DNA of 64,000 nucleotides from Gordonia prachuapensis (GCF_036350515.1 NZ_JAZDUE010000005.1:1-64000), one strand, 5' to 3'. Shown: positions 43,029-53,027, counted from the stretch's first letter. Notes: generated from the sequence alone by a model not told the origin. Numbers and translations are program-made.

Positions 43029-45038
43029 TCCACCGTGTCCAAGGTGTCCGTAGCGACCAAACGGATTCTGCTCGGCCGCCCGTTCCGCAGTGACCGACTG
43101 GGCCACACGTTGTTGCCCAAGCGCATCGCCCTGCCGGTCTTCGCGTCCGATGCGATGTCGTCGGTGGCCTACGCACCGCAGGAGATCTTCCTGGTCCTGT
43201 CGATCGCCGGCCTGAGCGGGCTGGTGTTCACGCCGTGGGTGGCGGTGGCGGTCTGCGTCGTCATGATCGTGGTGGTCGCCAGCTATCGGCAGAATGTGCA
43301 CGCCTACCCGTCCGGGGGCGGCGACTACGAGGTGGCGACGGTGAATCTCGGGCCCAACGCCGGGCTCACCGTCGGCAGCGCCCTGCTCGTCGATTATGTG
43401 CTGACCGTCGCCGTGTCGATCGCGTCGGCGGCGGAGAACGTCGGCTCGGCGATTCCGTTCGTCTCCGACCACAAGGTGTTGTTCAGCGTCGGGGTGATCC
43501 TGCTGCTGGCGGCGGTCAATCTCCGCGGCATCAAGGAGTCCGGAACCGTCCTCGCCATCCCCACCTACGCGTTCATCTTCGGCGTGGTGACCATGTTGGT
43601 CTGGGGATTCGTCGAGATCTTCGTGCTCGGCGAGGACGTGCAGTCCGAGACCGCGGACTTCGAGATCCGCGCCGAGGAGAGCCACCTGGCCGGTATCGCG
43701 TTCGTGTTCCTGGTGGCGCGTGCGTTCTCGTCGGGATGTGCCGCGTTGACCGGTGTGGAGGCGATCAGCAACGGCGTCCCGGCCTTCCGGAAACCGAAGT
43801 CGCGCAACGCCGCGACCACGCTGCTGCTGCTGGGGACGTTCTCGATCACGATGCTGATGGGCATCGTGCTGTTGGCGCAGCAGATCGGCGCCAAGTACGT
43901 GGAGAACCCGGAGCAGGATCTCGTCGGCGCACCCGACGGCTATCAGCAGAAGTCGATGATCGCGCAGCTCGCACATGCTGTGTTCGACACGTTCACTCCC
44001 GGGTTCTACTTCGTCGCCACGGTGACGGCGCTGATCCTGATCCTCGCGGCCAACACCGCGTTCAACGGATTCCCGGTGCTCGGGTCGGTGCTCGCGCAGG
44101 ACCGCTACCTCCCACGTCAGCTGCACACCCGCGGCGACCGGCTCGCGTTCAGCAACGGCATCGTGTTCCTCGCGCTCGCCGCGGCCGCCTTCGTCGTCGC
44201 CTTCGGCGCCCAGGTCACCTCGCTGATCCAGCTCTACATCGTCGGCGTGTTCGTGTCGTTCACGTTGAGCCAGACGGGCATGGTCCGGCACTGGACGCGG
44301 CACCTGCGCACCGAGACCGATCCCAGTGCTCGCCGGCGGATGCAGCAGTCGCGGGCGATCAACAGTGTCGGCCTGGTGATGACCGCCACGGTGCTCGTGG
44401 TGGTGCTGGCCACGAAGTTCAGCGAAGGTGCGTGGATCGCGATCATCGCGATGGTCGCCTTGTTCATCCTGATGAAGTTGATCCACCTGCACTACTCGAC
44501 GGTGCAGCGCGAACTCGAACGGGCCGACGAGGAATCGGTGCTGCCGAGCCGCACCCATTCGATCGTGCTGGTCTCCACCCTGCATCTCGCCACCCGACGA
44601 GCCGTGCTGTACGCCCGCGCGACCCGGCCCGACGTGCTGGAGGCGATCACGGTCAACGTCGACGACCGCGACACCCGCAAGCTGGTGTCGCAGTGGGAGG
44701 CCAGCGACGTCTCGGTGCCGTTGAAGGTGATCGCGTCGCCGTATCGCGAGATCACCCGTCCGGTCATCGACTATGTGCGCCGGGTGCGCCGCGAATCGCC
44801 GCGCGACGTCATCACCGTGTTCATCCCCGAATACGTGGTGGGGCACTGGTGGGAGCAGATCTTGCACAATCAATCCGCGCTGCGGCTCAAGACACGCCTG
44901 CTGTTCGAACCGGGGGTGATGGTCACATCGGTGCCCTGGCAGCTCAATTCCTCGGATCGCCTCAAGAATCGAGACTTCGAATACACGGCTCCCGGTGACA
45001 CTCGACGTGCACTCGGAAGCGATCCGGACGAGCGGTGA
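43026..45038 (+). CDS. APC-superfamily permease with a cytoplasmic C-terminal domain
   Basis: A 670-residue transporter with about 12 hydrophobic helices (about 35-480). The N-terminal ALPVFASDAMSSVAYAPQEI and SYRQNVHAYPSGGGDYEVATVNLG are typical of the KUP-like/KimA-like APC branch that includes K+ importers. The ~190-residue C-terminus is soluble (HSIVLVSTLHLATRRAVLYARATRPD) and USP-like. Divergent pairing with two TrkA/RCK proteins makes potassium import plausible; the substrate is not proven by sequence. Start GTG 43026; its stop overlaps the next gene's GTG. Confidence 0.88.
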   Translation: MSTVSKVSVATKRILLGRPFRSDRLGHTLLPKRIALPVFASDAMSSVAYAPQEIFLVLSIAGLSGLVFTPWVAVAVCVVMIVVVASYRQNVHAYPSGGGDYEVATVNLGPNAGLTVGSALLVDYVLTVAVSIASAAENVGSAIPFVSDHKVLFSVGVILLLAAVNLRGIKESGTVLAIPTYAFIFGVVTMLVWGFVEIFVLGEDVQSETADFEIRAEESHLAGIAFVFLVARAFSSGCAALTGVEAISNGVPAFRKPKSRNAATTLLLLGTFSITMLMGIVLLAQQIGAKYVENPEQDLVGAPDGYQQKSMIAQLAHAVFDTFTPGFYFVATVTALILILAANTAFNGFPVLGSVLAQDRYLPRQLHTRGDRLAFSNGIVFLALAAAAFVVAFGAQVTSLIQLYIVGVFVSFTLSQTGMVRHWTRHLRTETDPSARRRMQQSRAINSVGLVMTATVLVVVLATKFSEGAWIAIIAMVALFILMKLIHLHYSTVQRELERADEESVLPSRTHSIVLVSTLHLATRRAVLYARATRPDVLEAITVNVDDRDTRKLVSQWEASDVSVPLKVIASPYREITRPVIDYVRRVRRESPRDVITVFIPEYVVGHWWEQILHNQSALRLKTRLLFEPGVMVTSVPWQLNSSDRLKNRDFEYTAPGDTRRALGSDPDER

Positions 45039-46369
45039 GCACGCCTGCGTCCGGCGGCGACCACGACGAGGTGGTGCTGCGGCCCGACCGTCCGGCCAAC
45101 GGCGGCGAGGCCGTGGGGCGTGTCGACGGGCGCGTCGTCTTCGTGCGGGGTGCCATCCCGGGTGAGCTGGTCCGGGCGCGGATCGTCGACGACCGTCAGA
45201 GCCGATTCGCCCGGGCGGACGCCGTCGAGATCGTCGAACCGTCGCGACATCGGGTCGCATCGCCGTGCGACGCCGCGCGGCACGGAGCGGGATGCTGCGA
45301 CCTGGGCTTCATCGACCCCGCGCACGCCCGGGAGCTCAAGGCGGAGATCCTGCGTGACGCGCTGACACGGATCGGTGGCTTTGCCGGCGGCGAGCTCGAC
45401 GACCTCGGCGTCGACCCGGGCGTGGTGACCGGCCTCGGCGACGACGGCACGCACTGGCGGGTGCGCACACGCCTCGGCATCGACGCCGACGGCCGCGCGG
45501 GCATGCACGCCGCGCACGGGTCGGGCATCGTCGCCGGTCACCAGTGCGTGGCGCCGGAGACCGGCATGCTGGACGGTCTCGATGACCTCGCCCTGACCCC
45601 GGGCGGCGACCTCGTGGTCATGTCCGACGTGGACGGTCGACGCCACATCACCGAGCTCTCGCCGCCGAAACCCGTTCGTGCCGGGTCGCGTCGGGCCGCC
45701 CGGGGCCGGGCACAGGCAGCGCGGCGACGCCGCGAGCAGCCACGGGCCGAGCGCGTCCTCGAGGGCGAGGCGACGGCCGCGCACCGCGTGGGGGAACGGA
45801 CCTGGCAGATTCCGGTCGCCGGGTTCTGGCAGGCGCATCGCGCGGCGCCGACCGAGTACGCGCGAGCCGTGGTGGAGATGATCGCCGCGTCCGGCAGCTC
45901 GCCAGGCGGTGTCGCCTGGGACCTCTACGGCGGCGCAGGCGTGTTCGCCGCCGCCCTTCTCGACGCCACCCCCGATCCGGGTGCCGGCGGTGGGCGACCC
46001 GAGGTCGTCCACGTCGTCGAGTCCGACACCTCGGCGCTGGCGGCGGCCGCTGACACCCTTGCCGACGACCCGGTCGAGTTGCATCGCGGCGAGGTCGCGG
46101 CCGCGGCCGCCCGGCTGCCGTCGCCCGACGTCGTGGTGCTCGACCCGCCGCGCACCGGTGCCGGCGCCACGGTCATCGACGCCGTGGCCGACGCCGACCC
46201 GGGCGTGATCGTCCACGTGGGTTGTGACATCGGCCGATTCGCGCGCGACCTGTCGATGTTCGTCGACCGTGGCTACCGGGTACGTGAGATCCGGGCGTTC
46301 GACGCGTTCCCGCTCACCCACCACGTCGAGGCGATCGCCTGCCTCGTGCCGGCTCGACGGGGAATGTGA
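45035..46369 (+). CDS. TRAM-domain RNA methyltransferase (RlmCD/RlmD-like, uracil-5)
   Basis: A 444-residue class I SAM methyltransferase. The N-terminal TRAM domain (about 12-65) has GGEAVGRVDGRVVFVRGAIPGE. A Cys-rich segment (PCDAARHGAGCCDL) plus a later GHQCV may hold an iron-sulfur cluster. Core motifs: VAWDLYGGAGVFAAALLD (SAM), VVLDPPRTGAG, and the catalytic Cys in HVGCDIGRFARDL. These enzymes make 5-methyluridine in rRNA or tRNA; the target is unknown. GTG 45035 overlaps the permease stop (GTGA). Confidence 0.9.
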   Translation: MSTPASGGDHDEVVLRPDRPANGGEAVGRVDGRVVFVRGAIPGELVRARIVDDRQSRFARADAVEIVEPSRHRVASPCDAARHGAGCCDLGFIDPAHARELKAEILRDALTRIGGFAGGELDDLGVDPGVVTGLGDDGTHWRVRTRLGIDADGRAGMHAAHGSGIVAGHQCVAPETGMLDGLDDLALTPGGDLVVMSDVDGRRHITELSPPKPVRAGSRRAARGRAQAARRRREQPRAERVLEGEATAAHRVGERTWQIPVAGFWQAHRAAPTEYARAVVEMIAASGSSPGGVAWDLYGGAGVFAAALLDATPDPGAGGGRPEVVHVVESDTSALAAAADTLADDPVELHRGEVAAAAARLPSPDVVVLDPPRTGAGATVIDAVADADPGVIVHVGCDIGRFARDLSMFVDRGYRVREIRAFDAFPLTHHVEAIACLVPARRGM

Positions 46370-46437
46370 CACGCGGCGTGTGACCAACTCGACGCGGGGC
46401 GCCGTGGTCGTCGGGGTGGTCGGCTTCCGTCGGTCCG

Positions 46438-46443
46438 TAGACT
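46438..46443 (+). promoter_or_regulatory. dxs -10 element
   Basis: TAGACT, about 100 bases before the dxs ATG in the 174-base gap after the methyltransferase gene. The -35 is unclear. It implies that dxs is transcribed separately with a ~95-nt leader. Confidence 0.45.
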
Positions 46444-46543
46444 GTCGGGAAACACCGATCGCGGCCGGGGGCCCGATGCGGATCGCACGCCATCAGCCCG
46501 GCGTGCCGCCGATCCGGATTCGACGACAGTGATGGAGGACTTG

Positions 46544-48508
46544 ATGGGCGTGCTCGAGAGGATCGGTTCGCCGGCCGACCTGGCTGCGCTGTCGTCCGAG
46601 GAGATGGAGGCGCTGGCCACCGAGATCCGCGAATTCCTCATCGACAAGGTGTCGGCGACGGGTGGACACCTCGGACCCAACCTCGGTGTGGTCGAGTTGA
46701 CCCTCGCCCTGCACCGGGTGTTCGAGTCGCCGCGGGACCCGGTGATCTTCGACACCGGCCACCAGAGCTACGTGCACAAGATCGTCACCGGTCGGCGTGC
46801 CGGCTTCGACGACCTACGTAAGCAGGGCGGTCTCACCGGCTACCAGGAACGTGCGGAGAGCGAACACGACTGGGTGGAGTCGTCGCATGCCTCGGCGGCG
46901 CTGTCGTATGCCGACGGGCTCGCCAAATCCTTCGAGCTGACCGGACAGGACGACCGCACGGTCGTCGCGGTGGTCGGCGACGGTGCCCTCACCGGCGGTA
47001 TGTGCTGGGAGGCGCTGAACAACATCGCGGCCGGCGACCGGCAGGTCGTCATCGTGGTCAACGACAACGGCCGTTCGTACGCGCCGACCATCGGCGGTCT
47101 GGCCCGTCACCTGTCGCTGTTGCGACTGCAGCCGGGCTACGAGCGGTTCCTGGACGAGAGTCGGCGCGCCGTCAAGCAACTCCCGGTCGTCGGCCAGCCG
47201 GCCTACGCGGTGCTGCACGGCATGAAGAGCGGACTCAAGGACCTCATCGCACCGCAGGCGATGTTCACCGATCTCGGCCTGAAGTACGTGGGTCCGGTGG
47301 ACGGCCACGACGTCGGCGCGTTGGAGTCGGAACTCCGGCGCGCCAAGGCTTTCGGAGGACCAGTGATCGTGCACACGGTCACCCGCAAGGGCATGGGGTA
47401 TGCGCCGGCGGAGAATCACGAGGCCGACCAGATGCACTCCACGGGTGTCATCGACCCGCGCACCGGTCGCGCCACCAGCGTCGCGCCGCAGGATTGGACG
47501 TCGGTGTTCTCGGCGGCGATCGTCGAAGCGGGTTCGCGTCGCGACGACATCGTCGCGATCACCGCGGCCATGCCCGGCCCGACCGGGTTGGCCCCGTTCG
47601 GGGAGAAATTCCCGGACCGTATGTTCGATGTCGGCATCGCCGAGCAGCATGCGGTGACGTCCGCGGCGGGTCTCGCACTCGGCGGCCTGCACCCGGTCGT
47701 CGCGATCTACTCGACGTTCCTCAACCGCGCGTTCGATCAGCTGCTGATGGACGTGGCCCTGCTGAAGCTGCCGGTGACCCTCGTGCTGGACCGTTCCGGC
47801 ATCACCGGACCAGACGGCCCCAGCCACCACGGCATGTGGGATCTGTCGCTGATGTCGCTGGTGCCCGGACTCCGGGTCGCCGCACCCCGCGACGCCGTCC
47901 GCCTGAGGGAGGAGTTCGACGAGGCCCTCGGCGTCAACGACGGCCCTACTGCGGTTCGTTTCTCGAAAGGCGCAGTGCCCGAGGACATCCGGGCAGTCGA
48001 GCGGCTCGACGACGGTGTCGACGTGCTGCACCGCGCCGCCCCTGGGGTCGGTGCCGCGGCGGGTGACGTGCTGATCGTCGGTGTCGGTGCCTTCTGTGGA
48101 CTGGCGGTCGACACCGCCGAACGCCTGGGTCGTCAGGGCATCGACACGACCGTGGTGGACCCGCGGTGGGTGCTGCCCGTGCCCGAGTCGATCGCGACGC
48201 TGGCGGCCCGGCATCGACTGGTGGTCACGTTGGAGGACAGCGGGGTACGCGGCGGCGTCGGATCCGCGGTCAGCGCGGCGCTCTCCGAGGCCGGGGTGAC
48301 CGTGCCGGTGCAGCACCGCGGAATCCCGCAGGAGTTCGTCGCCCACGCCTCCCGGGGGCAGATCCTGACCGGATTCGGGCTCACCGCACAGGATCTCGCC
48401 CGCAGCATCACCGCCACGGTGGCGGAGATGCACTCGGCGACCGACCCCGACGACACCGCAGACCTCTCGAGTCCGGACCTGTCGAGCGCACCCGACGGCG
48501 ACAACTGA
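46544..48508 (+). CDS. dxs: 1-deoxy-D-xylulose-5-phosphate synthase
   Basis: A 654-residue thiamine-diphosphate enzyme that condenses pyruvate and glyceraldehyde 3-phosphate, the first step of the MEP isoprenoid pathway. Visible features: GGHLGPNLGVVELTLALH, DTGHQSYVHKI, the ThDP motif GDGALTGGMCWEALNNI...VNDNGRS, the catalytic Glu region in DVGIAEQHAVTSAAGLALGG, and a transketolase C-terminal domain. I choose ATG 46544 (MGVLERIGSPADL) with GGAGG upstream; the frame opens five codons earlier. It converges with RNase D. Confidence 0.97.
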   Translation: MGVLERIGSPADLAALSSEEMEALATEIREFLIDKVSATGGHLGPNLGVVELTLALHRVFESPRDPVIFDTGHQSYVHKIVTGRRAGFDDLRKQGGLTGYQERAESEHDWVESSHASAALSYADGLAKSFELTGQDDRTVVAVVGDGALTGGMCWEALNNIAAGDRQVVIVVNDNGRSYAPTIGGLARHLSLLRLQPGYERFLDESRRAVKQLPVVGQPAYAVLHGMKSGLKDLIAPQAMFTDLGLKYVGPVDGHDVGALESELRRAKAFGGPVIVHTVTRKGMGYAPAENHEADQMHSTGVIDPRTGRATSVAPQDWTSVFSAAIVEAGSRRDDIVAITAAMPGPTGLAPFGEKFPDRMFDVGIAEQHAVTSAAGLALGGLHPVVAIYSTFLNRAFDQLLMDVALLKLPVTLVLDRSGITGPDGPSHHGMWDLSLMSLVPGLRVAAPRDAVRLREEFDEALGVNDGPTAVRFSKGAVPEDIRAVERLDDGVDVLHRAAPGVGAAAGDVLIVGVGAFCGLAVDTAERLGRQGIDTTVVDPRWVLPVPESIATLAARHRLVVTLEDSGVRGGVGSAVSAALSEAGVTVPVQHRGIPQEFVAHASRGQILTGFGLTAQDLARSITATVAEMHSATDPDDTADLSSPDLSSAPDGDN

Positions 48509-48532
48509 CCGGCTCGGCCTCCGCGTACCGGC

Positions 48533-49807
48533 TCAGCCGGTCTCGACTTCGTTGAGCGCGGCGGCGAGGGCGTCGACGGTCAGGTCGCGCTGCCACGGTC
48601 GCGCTCCCTCGGCGGCCAGTCGGGCGTCGACGGCCTCGGGGGAGGCGGGGAGATCGACACCCTCCCAGCACAATTGACGGACGACGTCCGGGGCGAGCAG
48701 ATTCTCCACCGGCAGCGCATTGGCCTCGGCGATCTCTTTGATCACCGGCCGCACCCGCGCCGCGCGCGCGGCCGCCTCCGGGTTGCGCTGATCCCACCGG
48801 TTGATCGGCGGCAGACCGATCGTCGGCGACTTGCGTGGGGGCAACTCGGCATCGGACAGGTCGCGGGCCCGCTCGAGCGCACCCAGCCAGATCCGGGCCT
48901 GACGCCGTTGCCGTGGGCCGCCGAACACCGGCAGCCGGGTCAGTTCGGCATGCGTGGCCGGATTCGCGGTGGCCGCCGTGACGATCGCCGAATCCGGCAG
49001 CACCCGGCCCGGCGCCACGTCGCGGCGCTGCGCGACTTCCTCACGGGCGGTCCAGAGTTCGCGGACCGCCGCGAGCGTGCGGGTGTTCTTGATCGTGTGG
49101 ATGTTCGACGTCTTGCGCCACCGGTCCGGCCGCGGTGGTGGCGGCGGACGGTCCAGCACGAACTGGAACTCCTCGCGGGCCCACCGATCCTTCCCGGCCT
49201 CGACGAGTGCCGCGTCCATCGCATCGCGGAGTTCGATGAGCACTTCCACGTCGAGCGCCGCGTAGTTGAGCCAGTCCGCGGGCAGCGGGCGGCGCGACCA
49301 GTCGGCGGCCCCATGACCCTTGACCAGTCCGAGGCCGAGGAACTGCGCGACCATCGCGGCGAGATTCACCCGATTCAGACCGAGTAGTCTGCCGGCCAGT
49401 TCGGTGTCGTAGAGCTCGCGGCAGACGAAGCCGACTTCGCGTAGACAGGGCAGATCCTGGTCGGCCGCATGGAGCACCCACTCGGGTCCGTCGAGGGCGG
49501 CGATGACCGGCGCGAGACCGGCGGGGTCCTCGACGGGGTCGAGCAGAAACGTGCCGGCGCCGGCACGCCGTATCTGGATGAGGTAGGCGCGTTGCGAATA
49601 GCGGTATCCCGACGCGCGTTCGGTGTCGACCGCGATCGGCCCGTCGGCGGCGGCGATCGCTTCGGCAGCGGCGGCGAACTCGGCCGCGGTGACCAGCACC
49701 GGCGGCACGCCTCCGGCCGGTGCCAGTAGCGGTGTGGTCGGCTCCTCCTGGGGCGCCGGGTCCGGTTGCGGTCCGGTGGACCGGTCGTCACCGTCACCGT
49801 CACTCAT
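48533..49807 (-). CDS. Ribonuclease D-like 3'-5' exonuclease with HRDC domain
   Basis: A 424-residue DEDDy exonuclease. ExoI DTE in PIAVDTERASGYRYSQRAYLIQI, ExoII in WVLHAADQDLPCL, and ExoIII in LNYAALDVEVLIEL (Tyr-x3-Asp). An HRDC domain (about 225-305) and a C-terminal HRDC-like helical region follow. RNase D trims tRNA and other RNA 3' ends. Start ATG 49807. It lies 18 bases after DUF3000 on the same strand, so the two form an operon. Confidence 0.93.
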   Translation of the reverse strand: MSDGDGDDRSTGPQPDPAPQEEPTTPLLAPAGGVPPVLVTAAEFAAAAEAIAAADGPIAVDTERASGYRYSQRAYLIQIRRAGAGTFLLDPVEDPAGLAPVIAALDGPEWVLHAADQDLPCLREVGFVCRELYDTELAGRLLGLNRVNLAAMVAQFLGLGLVKGHGAADWSRRPLPADWLNYAALDVEVLIELRDAMDAALVEAGKDRWAREEFQFVLDRPPPPPRPDRWRKTSNIHTIKNTRTLAAVRELWTAREEVAQRRDVAPGRVLPDSAIVTAATANPATHAELTRLPVFGGPRQRRQARIWLGALERARDLSDAELPPRKSPTIGLPPINRWDQRNPEAAARAARVRPVIKEIAEANALPVENLLAPDVVRQLCWEGVDLPASPEAVDARLAAEGARPWQRDLTVDALAAALNEVETG

Positions 49808-49825
49808 CCGACACCCGCCGCCGGC

Positions 49826-50446
49826 TCAGGCCGAACCCAGATCGGTGACACCCGCCGGCGGCAGGCCGGCCGCCGACGACAACACCTCGCAGAATGCCTC
49901 GAGATGACCGGCCAGGTCGAGTCCGTCGGCCGTCCACGACGCCCGCAGTTCGAGTTGGTGGGCGCGCGGAGGGCCGGCGATGTCGCCGTAACGCACGGAC
50001 GTCGTCGAGGTGACGGTGCCGCCCAGGGCCTTCACCATCACTCCGCTCGCCGGCGACGTACCCGAGGTCTCGCCCGCGGGGACCCCGAGCGCATCCGCCA
50101 GCCAACTCCAGGCCACCTCGGGCAGCAGCGGGTCCATCGCCAGCGCCGCCTCCACCTCGGCCTGCACGTACGCCACCAGGCGCATCGTGCCGTTCCAGGC
50201 GTCCTGGCCGGCCGGGTCGTACAGCAGGATCAGCCTGCCGAAGGAACTGCCGGCGGAGTCGACCGGGACATCATCCGCGTCGTCGCCGCTGCGGACCTCG
50301 GCGCCGACGGCATAGCTGTAGGGGGCCAGACGCTGCGGCGGACGGATGGGCCCGACCTCGATCTCCGGCCGGATCCGCGCGGCATGCAATGACGACACCG
50401 CGGCGCGGAAGTCAGCAGGCTCTGTCGGAGCTCCAGGAGAGGACAC
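49826..50446 (-). CDS. DUF3000 domain protein
   Basis: A 206-residue protein of the actinobacterial DUF3000 family (Rv2680 type): RPEIEVGPIRPPQRLAPYSYAVGAEV, SFGRLILLYDPAGQDAWNGTMRLVAYVQAEVE and a C-terminal ELRASWTADGLDLAGHLEAFCEVL. No catalytic motif is visible; role unknown. Start GTG 50446; TACCGT (50453-50458, minus) lies 6 bases upstream, so the transcript is probably leaderless. It is divergent from hemE across 68 bases and heads an operon with RNase D. Confidence 0.88.
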   Translation of the reverse strand: MSSPGAPTEPADFRAAVSSLHAARIRPEIEVGPIRPPQRLAPYSYAVGAEVRSGDDADDVPVDSAGSSFGRLILLYDPAGQDAWNGTMRLVAYVQAEVEAALAMDPLLPEVAWSWLADALGVPAGETSGTSPASGVMVKALGGTVTSTTSVRYGDIAGPPRAHQLELRASWTADGLDLAGHLEAFCEVLSSAAGLPPAGVTDLGSA

Positions 50447-50452
50447 GGTTCG

Positions 50453-50458
50453 ACGGTA
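50453..50458 (-). promoter_or_regulatory. DUF3000 -10 element, leaderless
   Basis: TACCGT on minus, exactly 6 bases before GTG 50446. No ribosome site precedes this GTG. Confidence 0.6.
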
Positions 50459-50514
50459 GGTCCGGCCACCCCACCGTGGTCGGAGGCGCGCCGAGACGTG
50501 GCAGAGTAGGGGTG

Positions 50515-51582
50515 ATGTCCGAGATGATGCGATCCCGCGCGCGCCGTGCGCACCCGTTCCCGCTCGTCGCCGCGGCCACCGGCGGCCGCCCCGAGAGGCG
50601 CCCGGTGTGGTTCATGCGACAGGCCGGCCGGTCGTTGCCCGAGTACCGAGCCATTCGCGCCGACCACGGCATGCTCGAGTCGTGCTTCGACCCGGAGCTG
50701 GTCTGTGAGATCACGATGCAGCCGGTCCGACGTCACGACGTCGACGCCGCCATCCTGTTCTCCGACATCGTGGTTCCGCTGAAGGCGGCAGGCATCGACC
50801 TCGACATCGTGGCCGGCACCGGGCCGGTGATCGCCGATCCCGTGCGTACGGCCGGCGACGTCGCGAATCTGCCTCGCCTCGATGACCATTCGGTGGGTGC
50901 GATCGCAAACGCGATCGGTCTGCTGCTGGACGAACTGCCGGACCGGACCGCGCTCATCGGGTTCGCGGGTGCGCCGTTCACCCTGGCGTCCTATCTGATC
51001 GAGGGCGGCCCGAGCCGGCACTACGAGCGCACGAAAGCGCTGATGTACGGCGACCCCGACACGTGGCATGCGCTGATGGGGCGTCTCGCCGACATCACCA
51101 TCACCTTCTTGCGGGTCCAGCTCGAGGCCGGGGTGGACGCGGTGCAGCTGTTCGACTCCTGGGCGGGCATGCTGTCGCTCGCCGACTATCAGACATTCGT
51201 CGCCCCGCACAGCGCCCGCGTGTTCGCCGAGATCGCCGACCACGACGTCCCGCGCATCCACTTCGGCGTCGGCACGGGCGAACTGCTCGGCGCGATGGCC
51301 GATGCGGGCGCCGACGTGATCGGTGTCGACTGGCGCGTCCCGCTGCACGAGGCGGTCCGTCGAGTCGGCCCGGGCAAGGCGGTCCAGGGCAATCTCGATC
51401 CGACCCTGCTGTTCGCCGGACCCGAGGTGGTCGAGCGTGAGGTCCGGCGCGTCGTCGCCGATGGTGACCGTGCGGTGCGCGCCGGCGCGACCGGACACAT
51501 CATGAACCTCGGTCACGGCGTCCTGCCGGGCACCGACCCCGAAGTGCTCACCCGAGCGGTCGAGCTGATCCACAGCCTCTGA
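50515..51582 (+). CDS. hemE: Uroporphyrinogen decarboxylase
   Basis: A 355-residue enzyme converting uroporphyrinogen III to coproporphyrinogen III. The substrate loop RRPVWFMRQAGRSLPEYRA, ILFSDIVVPLKAAGIDLDI (Asp that binds pyrroles) and FAGAPFTLASYLIEGG are canonical. Start ATG 50515 encodes MSEMMRSRARR; an overlapping GTG at 50512 is possible and the upstream open frame is antisense to DUF3000. The stop overlaps the hemY start by one base (TGATG), so the two are coupled. Confidence 0.96.
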   Translation: MSEMMRSRARRAHPFPLVAAATGGRPERRPVWFMRQAGRSLPEYRAIRADHGMLESCFDPELVCEITMQPVRRHDVDAAILFSDIVVPLKAAGIDLDIVAGTGPVIADPVRTAGDVANLPRLDDHSVGAIANAIGLLLDELPDRTALIGFAGAPFTLASYLIEGGPSRHYERTKALMYGDPDTWHALMGRLADITITFLRVQLEAGVDAVQLFDSWAGMLSLADYQTFVAPHSARVFAEIADHDVPRIHFGVGTGELLGAMADAGADVIGVDWRVPLHEAVRRVGPGKAVQGNLDPTLLFAGPEVVEREVRRVVADGDRAVRAGATGHIMNLGHGVLPGTDPEVLTRAVELIHSL

Positions 51583-52976
51583 TGCCGGCTCGGCGCATCG
51601 CGGTCGTCGGCGGTGGCATCTCCGGTCTGACGGCCGCCTATCGACTGCGTCGTGCGCTGGGCGACGACGCCGACATCGATGTCTACGAGGCCGGACCCCG
51701 CGTGGGCGGCGTCCTGCACACCGTCGACGTCGGCGGGCGGATGGTCGACGTGGGCGCCGAAGCGTTCATCGTGCGCCGGCCGGAGGCACTCGAACTGATC
51801 CGGGAACTCGGCCTGGCCGACCGGGTCGTCTCGCCGACCTCGCGGCGCCCGGCGGTGTGGTCGAACGGTCGCCTTCATCGGCTGCCGACACCCGCATTGA
51901 TGGGCATCCCGGCCACCCCGGAAGCCGTGTCCGACCTGGTGGAGCCCGCGGACCTGGAGCGAATGGCGCAGGAGTCGACGCGGCCACTGTCGTGGCGGGC
52001 CGGCGACGACCCGTCGGTCGGCGAGCTGGTGGCCGACCGGTTCGGACCATCGGTGGTGGCGCGCAGCGTCGACCCGATGCTGGGCGGGGTCTATTCGAGT
52101 CTGGCCGCCGACATCGGCGTGCGCGAAGCCCTTCCGGCGTTGTCGGCGGCGCTCGATCAGGGTGCGGCCAACCTGACGGCCGCGGTGGCGGATCTCACGG
52201 CCAAGGCCACCGGTGCCGGTCCGGTGTTCGGCACGCTGGTGGGTGGGTATGCGGTGCTGCTCGACGCACTGACCGAGGCAGCCGGTGTCCAACCGCAGAT
52301 GTGTCGCCACATCCGCGAACTGGCCCCGGAGAACGGTGGCTGGAGTCTGGAGGTCGAACGCGACCGCCACGTCCACTATGACGGTGTGGTGCTCGCCGTG
52401 CCGGCCTGGCAGGCCGGTCACCTCCTGCGCCGGACAGCGCCGGCGATGGCGGCGCCTCTGCAGGCCGTACCGCGCGCATCGTCGCTGATGGTGTCGATCG
52501 CGCTGGAGCCCGGCACGGAGTTGCCGGACCATTCCGGGGTCCTCGTGGCGACTGGGGACACGTTGCGGGCCAAGGCCTTCACCTTCAGCTCCCGGAAGTG
52601 GGCCCATCTCGCCGACGACGGTCCGGTGTCCGTGCGCGCGTCCTTCGGCCGGTATCGGGCGCCGATCCCCGACGACTGCATCGAGGAGGGCGTCGACGAC
52701 AGAATCCGCGCCGAGGCGCTGGAGGATCTCGACGCCGTGTGCGCCGCAGCCGGGGTCGGGGCGCCGTCGGGGAGAGTGCGCGCCACCTACGTCCAGCGGT
52801 GGACCAACGGTCTACCTGTCTATGCCCCCGGTCATCTGGCGTCGATGGCCGCCGTCGAGGCGGCGCGACCTGCCGGCCTGGTGCTCGCCGGCTCGGCCTA
52901 CGCCGGTGTCGGGGTGCCCGCCTGCATCGGGCAGGCCGGGCGGGCGGTGTCGGCACTGCTCGGTGATCTGGTCTGA
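51582..52976 (+). CDS. hemY: Coproporphyrinogen III / protoporphyrinogen oxidase
   Basis: A 464-residue FAD enzyme. The dinucleotide-binding motif IAVVGGGISGLTAAYRL is at the N-terminus, and the C-terminal FAD segment reads GLVLAGSAYAGVGVPACIGQAGRAV. In Actinobacteria that carry hemQ, as here, the enzyme oxidises coproporphyrinogen III to coproporphyrin III, with ferrochelatase and HemQ acting later; ferrochelatase is not in the window. Start ATG 51582 overlaps the hemE stop. Confidence 0.94.
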   Translation: MPARRIAVVGGGISGLTAAYRLRRALGDDADIDVYEAGPRVGGVLHTVDVGGRMVDVGAEAFIVRRPEALELIRELGLADRVVSPTSRRPAVWSNGRLHRLPTPALMGIPATPEAVSDLVEPADLERMAQESTRPLSWRAGDDPSVGELVADRFGPSVVARSVDPMLGGVYSSLAADIGVREALPALSAALDQGAANLTAAVADLTAKATGAGPVFGTLVGGYAVLLDALTEAAGVQPQMCRHIRELAPENGGWSLEVERDRHVHYDGVVLAVPAWQAGHLLRRTAPAMAAPLQAVPRASSLMVSIALEPGTELPDHSGVLVATGDTLRAKAFTFSSRKWAHLADDGPVSVRASFGRYRAPIPDDCIEEGVDDRIRAEALEDLDAVCAAAGVGAPSGRVRATYVQRWTNGLPVYAPGHLASMAAVEAARPAGLVLAGSAYAGVGVPACIGQAGRAVSALLGDLV

Positions 52977-53027
52977 CCGACCTGACCTGACTGATCGTTC
53001 GCACGGTCGCGGTGGCACCATGAACCC

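Noticed and set aside
42504..45260. 918-codon open frame antisense to the APC permease
   Set aside because: Its Arg/His/Asp-rich low-complexity translation is typical of the opposite strand of high-GC genes, and the sense strand has clear permease homology.
46814..48433. 539-codon frame antisense to dxs
   Set aside because: The dxs sense frame has all catalytic motifs; the antisense translation is Arg/Asp/His-rich without features.
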